From Maricaulis sp963976135 (GTDB lineage Bacteria; Pseudomonadota; Alphaproteobacteria; Caulobacterales; Maricaulaceae), in the NCBI RefSeq assembly GCF_963976135.1, contig NZ_CAXBKN010000091.1:1-10714 (forward strand): a stretch of 10,714 nt of DNA. Direction: 5' to 3'. This document shows positions 6,243 through 10,714 of the stretch, in pieces (the stretch's first letter is position 1; each line of letters opens with the position of its first letter). Below the pieces are notes generated by a model that searched no databases, was not told where the DNA came from, and saw only the letters and a list, made by a program, of their open reading frames with translations. The translations under genes and the position numbers were made by a program.

Positions 6243-6800
6243 TCATCCAATGATCGCCACACCAAACAAGTACATGTGAACATTGATGATTATCAGGGCG
6301 AGCAAGGCACCCAGCACAATCGCCGTCAGGTCGCCGCCCCAGCCCTTGACCACAGGCGGCGGCGTTTCGCGCAGGCAGGCAGAGATATATGTGATGCTCG
6401 ACCAGACAAAGAAGCCGCCAAACAACAGCATCGCCGATAGCTCGCCATTGGCGAGAAAATGCGCACCGGACCAGAGCACGACGCTGGCCAGCATCGGGTG
6501 CCGGACGATGCGGCGGATATGCCCGGGGGCATAGGCAGAGACCAGCAGGATGAGCGAGAGCGGGACGACCAGAAAGGCGAGATGCCGGCTCCATTCCGGC
6601 GGCGCCCAGATGGCGACCGGCGGATGGGCGATGATCTTGCCATAGATCAGCAGGCCCAGACCGACCAGCGAAAGCACGGTATAGATCAGCTTGTAGGTCG
6701 TTGCGCCCAGCCCGGTTCGCAACCGGGTCCGCAAGCCAGGGACCACCTGAAGCGAATGCACGCCGAGAAACAGAGCAAGTCCGGCCACCAGTATCAGCAT
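6243..6800 (-). CDS. NnrU-family integral membrane protein
   Basis: A protein of 185 residues with about five hydrophobic helices (roughly 2-18, 37-54, 73-91, 103-119, 123-143 and a last one at 158-182; the fourth and fifth may form one hairpin). Family landmarks include the N-terminal FLGVHS, the loop APGHIRRIVRHPML (91-104) and AHFLANGE (113-120), which carry the conserved His and Arg-His-Pro. NnrU proteins were named from a nitrite/nitric oxide reduction cluster, but most members are general; they share the fold of NnrU/MddA-type membrane proteins, and no denitrification gene is near. The ATG at 6800 follows a G-rich ribosome binding stretch. It lies 77 bases after cassette B and 80 bases before cassette A, in the same direction, with its own candidate -10. 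Confidence 0.88.
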   Translation of the reverse strand: MLILVAGLALFLGVHSLQVVPGLRTRLRTGLGATTYKLIYTVLSLVGLGLLIYGKIIAHPPVAIWAPPEWSRHLAFLVVPLSLILLVSAYAPGHIRRIVRHPMLASVVLWSGAHFLANGELSAMLLFGGFFVWSSITYISACLRETPPPVVKGWGGDLTAIVLGALLALIIINVHMYLFGVAIIG

Positions 6801-6824
6801 CTCATCCCCCCGGGTTTCGCGGCG

Positions 6825-6830
6825 ATTATA
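6825..6830 (-). promoter_or_regulatory. Consensus -10 hexamer ahead of the NnrU-like gene
   Basis: TATAAT reads leftward 25-30 bases upstream of the ATG at 6800. No good -35 hexamer lies 16-18 bases before it (GC-rich sequence only), so the promoter may need an activator or may be weak. The match to consensus is rare in this GC-rich window. Confidence 0.35.
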
Positions 6831-6877
6831 GGCGATTCACCCGGCCGCGGGCGGAAAAGCTTTGAGGGCGATCCGCG

Positions 6878-7198
6878 TTAAAGCAGACGCTGGACCCAGG
6901 CCGGCAAGGGCAGGGTGCGGGTCACCAGGTAATAGCCGCCGCAAACCGCCAGTCCGGTCACCGCCAGAACCACCCCCGCCTCGCCCAGCGACGCCGGCAA
7001 GCTGAGCACCAGGGCGATGATAACCGGCCGCAGGAGCAGAAGGGCGGCAAACACGGCCAGTCCGGCCAGGCCGGCGCGTGCCAGTTCAAATTGCAGCCGG
7101 CGCCGGGCAATGCGCTGCATGGTGGCGGCGCGGAAGGGCCGGTCAATGGCCGGCGCCTCGCCAGCCTCGAAGAACGCCTTGAGCGGATCAGTGGTCAT
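6878..7198 (-). CDS. Putative membrane anti-sigma factor (copy B)
   Basis: A 106-residue protein with a short cytoplasmic N-terminus (MTTDPLKAFFEAGEAP, then DRPFRAATMQRIARRR) and two hydrophobic segments (about 39-68 and 72-93). The pattern of an Asp-x-x-Phe followed by a basic RIARRR helix is common in small proteins encoded after alphaproteobacterial ECF sigma genes. One cysteine is present (about 86) but no zinc-binding motif. I chose the ATG at 7198: GGGAG lies nine bases upstream, and this gives an 11-base overlap with the sigma gene. A start 17 codons earlier would add a tail lying inside the sigma gene and lacks a better ribosome binding site. The anti-sigma role is inferred from position and the parallel with copy A. 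It could instead be a membrane protein regulated by the sigma factor. Confidence 0.62.
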   Translation of the reverse strand: MTTDPLKAFFEAGEAPAIDRPFRAATMQRIARRRLQFELARAGLAGLAVFAALLLLRPVIIALVLSLPASLGEAGVVLAVTGLAVCGGYYLVTRTLPLPAWVQRLL

Positions 7199-7727
7199 CT
7201 TCACGCACTCCCAATATCTCCACCAGCCGGGCCCGGCCGCGCGAGACATGTGATTTTACCGTACCCAGCGGTATTTCCAAAATCTGCGCCGCATCGGCAT
7301 GCGACCAGTCACCGGCGAGGCACAGGGCAACCGCGGCGCGTTGGTCTGGCGGCAATTGTGCCAGGGCCTGCTGCATGGCGATATTCATCTCGGTGCCGGG
7401 CTGATCATGCTCCGGCCGCTCATCCTGCCAGTCGGTTTCGCGGCGGCGGCTGCGCGACATGGAACGCGCCATCCCCTGGGCGCGCCGCCAGGCGATGCCG
7501 AACAGCCAGGAGCGGACGCGTTCTGGCTTGTCCAGCGTGCGCAGCGAGGTCCAGGCCGCAAGGAAGGTCTCCTGCGCCAGATCATCAGCGTCAGCCTCGT
7601 GCCGGCAGACACGGCGCAAAAAGCTGCGGACCGCCTGTTGGTGGCGGTCCACAAGCCTTGAAAACGCTCTGTCCGAGCCTGACCGAGCCGCCGCGACCAG
7701 CGCAGCATCGGTCGGTTGTCCCGACAT
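7188..7727 (-). CDS. ECF-type RNA polymerase sigma factor (copy B)
   Basis: This 179-residue sigma factor has region 2 (about 20-95, with DDLAQETFLAAWTSLRTL at 48-65 and RSWLFGIAWRRAQ after it), an Arg/Glu-rich linker (about 88-115) and region 4 (about 118-170, with PLGTVKSHVSRGRARL). The ATG at 7727 shares its A with the stop of the preceding gene (TGATG), and AAGGG sits seven bases upstream. A reading frame extends 37 codons further upstream, but that part lies inside the preceding gene, lacks sigma sequence and is rejected. The 3' end overlaps the putative anti-sigma gene by 11 bases. It is paralogous to the sigma factor at 5225-5767, with clearly different linkers and region 4 recognition residues, so the promoters read may differ. 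Confidence 0.92.
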   Translation of the reverse strand: MSGQPTDAALVAAARSGSDRAFSRLVDRHQQAVRSFLRRVCRHEADADDLAQETFLAAWTSLRTLDKPERVRSWLFGIAWRRAQGMARSMSRSRRRETDWQDERPEHDQPGTEMNIAMQQALAQLPPDQRAAVALCLAGDWSHADAAQILEIPLGTVKSHVSRGRARLVEILGVREDDH

Positions 7728-8140
7728 CAGTCGCCCTTGCGGCCATTCTTGAAGAAGGAGGAGACCAGGAAGGCCAGCGACATCACCCCCATGATCATGG
7801 CGATGAAGTAGAGCTCGGTATCCACGCCGCCAATCCACCCGGCATAACCGGTATAGGCGAACACCCCGGCCAGGCCGGCAAACAGGATGACCAGGAAGGC
7901 CCGGCCACCGCCGCGATGGCCCTCGCCGCCATATCCCGAATCGTCGTCATCGGCCGAATCCGGCGCATCGAGGCTGGCAATCAACTCGGCCGGTGGCTCC
8001 TTGCCCGCAGCCGCATAGGTCTTGATCAGATCGATCTTCGCCTGGGTCCGCTTGAAGCGCATCAGGCTGCCCCAGCCAGCCCCGATGAACCAGAAGAACG
8101 GGAAGAGGAGCCACCAATAGCTTTGAAACAGGTCAATCAT
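7727..8140 (-). CDS. Three-helix membrane protein, paralogue of the DUF6249-like protein (copy B)
   Basis: This protein of 137 residues has an aromatic N-terminal transmembrane helix (about 8-26), a cytoplasmic loop with AGKEPPAELIASLDAP (45-60), and an acidic then Gly/His-rich stretch (61-80, including four consecutive Asp). Two further helices lie at about 81-103 and 108-130, with a basic tail FKNGRKGD. Topology and the AG-x-x-x-[TP]-[PA]-EL motif match the protein at 5779-6162. The ATG at 8140 has AAGGA seven bases upstream. The stop overlaps the sigma start by one base, so it is the first gene of an operon of three. Function is unknown. It is plausibly a sensor, or a partner of the sigma and anti-sigma pair. 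The Gly/His/Asp insert could bind metal, though that is speculation. Confidence 0.72.
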   Translation of the reverse strand: MIDLFQSYWWLLFPFFWFIGAGWGSLMRFKRTQAKIDLIKTYAAAGKEPPAELIASLDAPDSADDDDSGYGGEGHRGGGRAFLVILFAGLAGVFAYTGYAGWIGGVDTELYFIAMIMGVMSLAFLVSSFFKNGRKGD

Positions 8141-8204
8141 AATCAGTCCTTTCGTGCCGTAGCGATCTTGCTTTCATAAACAGGTCGCCGCTGCGGCGCG
8201 AGTT

Positions 8205-8212
8205 GGATGCAG
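8205..8212 (-). promoter_or_regulatory. CTGCATCC element upstream of cassette B
   Basis: This is the same octamer as at 6230-6237, 65 bases upstream of the cassette B ATG. Next to it, CGCCGCTGCGGCG (8186-8198) is a 13-base odd palindrome of unknown meaning. A role as a promoter element of a self-regulating sigma factor is possible but unproven. Confidence 0.3.
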
Positions 8213-8230
8213 GCCGAGTGCAGATTCATG

Positions 8231-8263
8231 GTGCGGCCGCAGCGCCGGTGGCTGCGGCCGCAC
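8231..8263. terminator. Strong hairpin between the hydrolase gene and cassette B
   Basis: GTGCGGCCGCAGC (8231-8243) pairs perfectly with GCTGCGGCCGCAC (8251-8263), giving a 13-bp GC-rich stem with a seven-base loop. It begins 23 bases past the hydrolase stop in the direction of transcription and should end or attenuate that transcript ahead of cassette B. No U-run follows, so termination may need Rho, or the hairpin may mainly protect the 3' end. The same hairpin also lies upstream of cassette B. Confidence 0.55.
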
Positions 8264-8285
8264 TTCGGCACTCACAGGCGCTGTA

Positions 8286-9773
8286 TCAGCCCTGCTGGCC
8301 GAGCGGATTGGCTGTCATGTCCGGCAGGTCAATGACGATCTCGCCACTCGCTGCCGGCTCGCCGCGCATGAAGCGATGCATCGCCCCGGCAACCTCCGGC
8401 GTGGTCATGAAGAGATTATGCCCGGCATTGCGCACGATGATGCGCTCGACATGGCTCAGGCCTGAGACGGAAGCGGCCTGGGCATCGGGATAGGTGCGCC
8501 CGTCCAGCGTGCCCGTGAGCAGCAGGACCGGCGTATCGCCCCGTGGCGGCTGGCGGAACTCCGCGCCGAGATCAAACCCGTCCCAGGCACCGCGGATCTG
8601 CGGCATCGGGAAGTTGAGATAGCCCCCGATCAGTCCGGTCTCCGCCTGACGCCCGAATTCGGCGAGGCGCGCATCATCAATCCCGGAGGCGAGATCCATC
8701 GCCGTTGGCATGGCGCTCAGTGTGATAGGCTCACCCATAGACCAGAAGCGCTGCAACAGCATGACCGCCAGATCGCTCTGGCCAGCGTCCAGCTCGGTAT
8801 AGAGCATCAATAGCAGGGCCGCATATTGCGGGTCCGAGATCAGGCCCGATGAGACTTCCTGCAGATGGCGCCGCTGCAGCAGGAAGGGCAGTGTTCCGCC
8901 ATCCTCCTGCGGCACCTGCACCAGCATCGGCTCGGCCTCGAACCGGGCGTGCACGCGCCGCATCAGGCCTGCGATATCGGGATAGAGCGCCCGCGCCGCC
9001 GGCTGGGTATCGATGGCCGCCTGCAGGCGCGCGAAATAGCGATCGGTTTCGGCCGGCATCTTGACCGTCTGGTCGAGCCCTTCGGCACTGGCGAGGATGA
9101 CCCGGTCGAGCTGTTCGGGAATATCCTTCAGCGCGGCCAGGGCGAGATGGCTGCCATAGGAAATCCCCCACAGTGAAATCTGCCCGGCACCGAGATGGGT
9201 GCGCAGCGCCGCCAGATCCTGCACGCTTTCGCGCGTGGTATAGCCCCTCACATCGACGCCCTGCTCGCGCCAGAAAACGCCGCACTCCTCGACGGCACGC
9301 CGATAGGCCGCCGCGTATTCGGCATCGCTGATCACCTGCGTCTCGGCGACCGACTGCGAAGAGACGCAGCGGGGCAATTCGGTCGAACCGCCGGTGCCGC
9401 GCTGGTCAAAGGCGATGACATCGCCATGCCGGCGCATCTCCTGGAACAGGGGGAAGCGTGGTCCGCGCGCCGTGCCGCTGCCCGAACCGCCCGGCCCGCC
9501 CGAGAGATAGACAATCGGCGAGCCCGGATTCTCGCCGGTCGCGGGAAAGCGGATATAGCTCACCTCGATCATGCGGCTGGCCGGATCGGAGCGGTTTTCC
9601 GGAACGCTCACCGTGCCGTGAAAGGCCGCGACGCTTTCGCCGCTGCGCGCGGTGAATTCGATGGCCTCCTCGCCATAGGCATTGGCGGCAGGCGCTGATT
9701 GCGCGAAGACGGCGGGCGACAGCCAGATGGCACTCAGCGCCGTTGCCAGAATGGATTGCTTCCAGGACATCAT
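8286..9773 (-). CDS. Secreted alpha/beta hydrolase, S33 aminopeptidase-like
   Basis: A 495-residue exported serine hydrolase. A signal peptide (about 1-24, cleavage after VFA) sends it to the periplasm or outside. Catalytic landmarks are the oxyanion-hole loop SGGPGGSG (91-98), AFDQRGTGGS (121-130), the nucleophile elbow GISYG (203-207, Ser205), a likely acid Asp424 in GTLDGRTYP, and the base His452 in NAGHNL. This set and the DQRG motif are those of prolyl-aminopeptidase-like and tripeptidyl-aminopeptidase-like members of peptidase family S33. A large cap domain lies between about 215 and 400. The probable role is release of N-terminal residues from peptides, but esters or amides are possible substrates and I cannot tell which. 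The start is ATG 9773, with GGAG six bases upstream; the next codon is also ATG. The gene is alone in its unit, ended by the hairpin at 8231-8263, and divergent from the sensor gene at 9915. Confidence 0.9.
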   Translation of the reverse strand: MMSWKQSILATALSAIWLSPAVFAQSAPAANAYGEEAIEFTARSGESVAAFHGTVSVPENRSDPASRMIEVSYIRFPATGENPGSPIVYLSGGPGGSGSGTARGPRFPLFQEMRRHGDVIAFDQRGTGGSTELPRCVSSQSVAETQVISDAEYAAAYRRAVEECGVFWREQGVDVRGYTTRESVQDLAALRTHLGAGQISLWGISYGSHLALAALKDIPEQLDRVILASAEGLDQTVKMPAETDRYFARLQAAIDTQPAARALYPDIAGLMRRVHARFEAEPMLVQVPQEDGGTLPFLLQRRHLQEVSSGLISDPQYAALLLMLYTELDAGQSDLAVMLLQRFWSMGEPITLSAMPTAMDLASGIDDARLAEFGRQAETGLIGGYLNFPMPQIRGAWDGFDLGAEFRQPPRGDTPVLLLTGTLDGRTYPDAQAASVSGLSHVERIIVRNAGHNLFMTTPEVAGAMHRFMRGEPAASGEIVIDLPDMTANPLGQQG

Positions 9774-9790
9774 GTTTCACTCCGTGATCT

Positions 9791-9806
9791 TGAGCCCCCC
9801 GGCTCA
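9791..9806 (-). promoter_or_regulatory. Hairpin in the hydrolase leader
   Basis: TGAGCC (9806-9801 leftward) and GGCTCA (9796-9791) form a 6-bp stem around a GGGG loop, 17 bases before the start codon and just ahead of the ribosome binding site GGAG. It could tune translation. Structure is seen, function inferred. Confidence 0.25.
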
Positions 9807-9866
9807 CACCCATCCTGCCTCCCGGGCACGCCCATGCACGCGCCAATCGGGCAATGGTCGCTTCCG

Positions 9867-9879
9867 GCCGTTGAACGGC
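9867..9879. promoter_or_regulatory. Candidate operator in the divergent intergenic region
   Basis: GCCGTTGAACGGC is a 13-base palindrome with a single central base, 24 bases upstream of the proposed -10 of the rightward gene. A second dyad overlaps it (TGAAC at 9872-9876 and GTTCA at 9885-9889, eight bases apart). A regulator bound here could affect both divergent genes. The 141-base gap holds no other feature I can name. Confidence 0.3.
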
Positions 9880-9902
9880 GGGACGTTCACGCGCCCGCGC
9901 GC

Positions 9903-9908
9903 TAGAGT
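9903..9908 (+). promoter_or_regulatory. Candidate -10 for a leaderless transcript
   Basis: TAGAGT, inside GCGCTAGAGT (9899-9908), ends six bases before the ATG at 9915. Transcription would begin at or next to the start codon. No Shine-Dalgarno precedes the ATG, as expected for a leaderless mRNA. A clear TTG-type -35 is not present 16-18 bases upstream. Confidence 0.4.
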
Positions 9909-9914
9909 GATGTC

Positions 9915-10714
9915 ATGACACGCACGCCCCTCACCCCGTTCCTCGCCCTCCTCCTGCTGGCGCTGCCGCTCGGCCCGGCCGCAGCGCAGCGTCTTGTCGC
10001 GCTGGACGCGGCATCCTTGCGTGTCTGCCCGGCCCATGGCGCGGCCGGTTCGATTCCCGATTTCACCGGTGAAGACTGCGCCGAGATCGCCCTGAGCGCG
10101 CTTGACCCCCAGGGCCGCCAGTTCTGGGTCCGGGCCGAGATCGACTGGGACGGGTCGCAATGGCCGCAAGATCGTCCGATCGGCCTCTTCATTTCCGGCA
10201 AGGCGTCAAGCACGGCCTGGCTCAATGGCCATGAGCTTGGCTCCAATGGCCGACCGGGACCGGACCGGGCGACGGAAATTCCCGGCCGTATGGATGCGGT
10301 GCTCTATGTGCCGCGCGAGCGTTTGCGGCCCGGACGCAATGAACTGGTTCTGCTGATGTCGTCGCAGCATGGCTTTTTGCGTCTTGGCTGGCCGGTGCAC
10401 TGGATCGGGCTGGAGCGCTACCAGCCCCCGGCCAGCATGCTCGCAGCGGTCTATGCACCCAGCCTGGTCACACTCGGCGTGCTGGTGCTGGGCTTCGTCT
10501 TCTTTGCCGCGATGGCGATCCGCGGCGGTGACCGGGAGGGCTCTGCCCTGATCAGTGCAATGTCACTGATCGCCGTGGCGCAATTGCTGATCGAGACCAG
10601 TCGCGGCCTGATCGCCTATCCCTATCCGATGCATGATCTGCGTCTGGTGCTGATCACCGCCTGCACCGCCGCCTTCGGGCTGACCCTGATCGCCTATCTC
10701 CTGCACCGCTTCTC
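9915..10714 (+). CDS. Membrane sensor with periplasmic jelly-roll-like domain (3' end missing)
   Basis: The reading frame is open for 266 codons to the window end. Residues 1-24 are a signal peptide (LLLLALPLG core, cleavage after PAAA). A periplasmic domain follows (about 25-165) with beta-rich sequence such as FWVRAEIDW (70-78), PIGLFISGKASSTAWLNGHELGSNGRPG (88-115), EIPGRMDAVLYVP (121-133) and RPGRNELVLLMS (138-149). This matches the galactose-binding/jelly-roll fold often placed before seven-helix (7TM-DISM-like) sensor modules. At least three hydrophobic helices come next (about 176-201, 210-227, 242-264). Proteins of this build in Alphaproteobacteria end in a LytTR DNA-binding, histidine-kinase or GGDEF output domain; which one is present here lies outside the window. 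It probably senses an envelope or carbohydrate signal, which is an inference. Confidence 0.75.
   Translation, partial: MTRTPLTPFLALLLLALPLGPAAAQRLVALDAASLRVCPAHGAAGSIPDFTGEDCAEIALSALDPQGRQFWVRAEIDWDGSQWPQDRPIGLFISGKASSTAWLNGHELGSNGRPGPDRATEIPGRMDAVLYVPRERLRPGRNELVLLMSSQHGFLRLGWPVHWIGLERYQPPASMLAAVYAPSLVTLGVLVLGFVFFAAMAIRGGDREGSALISAMSLIAVAQLLIETSRGLIAYPYPMHDLRLVLITACTAAFGLTLIAYLLHRF

Noticed and set aside
6243..6800. Denitrification locus suggested by the NnrU-like gene
   Set aside because: No nitrite or nitric oxide reductase, NnrR-type regulator or related gene is present, and NnrU-family proteins are widespread outside such loci.
7728..7838. N-terminal extension of the copy B sigma factor
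   Set aside because: The extra 37 codons lie wholly inside the preceding membrane-protein gene and encode nothing sigma-like. The ATG at 7727 has a good ribosome binding site.
7091..8179. Long rightward open frame opposite cassette B (362 codons)
   Set aside because: It is a shadow of three well-supported, overlapping leftward genes; the product is Pro/Arg/Ala-rich with no domain signs.
1..10714. Mobile elements, attachment sites, CRISPR, tRNA or rRNA genes
   Set aside because: A reading of both strands showed no transposase or integrase, no spaced direct repeats, no cloverleaf-like tRNA arms and no rRNA sequence. Base composition is even throughout.

Overview
The window looks like chromosomal DNA of a GC-rich Alphaproteobacterium. 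Protein style (an NKAE-type Der, a VDIFEEV-type TPR membrane protein, a PanB and several sigma-factor cassettes) suggests the Maricaulales/Hyphomonadaceae neighbourhood, though no marker in the window fixes the genus. No tRNA, rRNA, insertion sequence, CRISPR array or phage gene is visible. Coding density is very high, and no gene-free stretch exceeds about 160 bases.

Layout. At 1-252 (+) is the C-terminal end of a short-chain dehydrogenase, convergent with a long leftward run. That run begins with an envelope/ribosome operon (3825 down to 301): a YfgM-like TPR membrane protein, a BamB-like PQQ-propeller lipoprotein and the double GTPase Der. This is the yfgM-bamB-der order known from gammaproteobacteria, with panB (3900-4727) rather than hisS upstream. 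Next come two copies of one three-gene cassette, both leftward and tightly coupled: a three-helix membrane protein (copy A resembles DUF6249), an ECF-type sigma factor, and a small membrane protein that I read as its anti-sigma factor. Copy A spans 6162 to 4887 and copy B spans 8140 to 6878, with an NnrU-family membrane protein (6243-6800) between them. Upstream lies a secreted S33-type alpha/beta hydrolase (8286-9773, -). It is divergent from an incomplete gene (9915 to the window end, +) for a signal-peptide-bearing membrane sensor with a jelly-roll-like periplasmic domain.

How the parts work together. Der matures ribosomes, BamB assists outer-membrane protein assembly, and the YfgM-like protein probably works at the translocon. 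PanB feeds pantothenate and CoA synthesis. The two sigma cassettes look like paralogous, membrane-controlled transcription switches. Their gene order, overlaps and partner architecture match, and an identical 8-mer lies 65-68 bases upstream of the first start codon of each. They are the most interesting part of the window.
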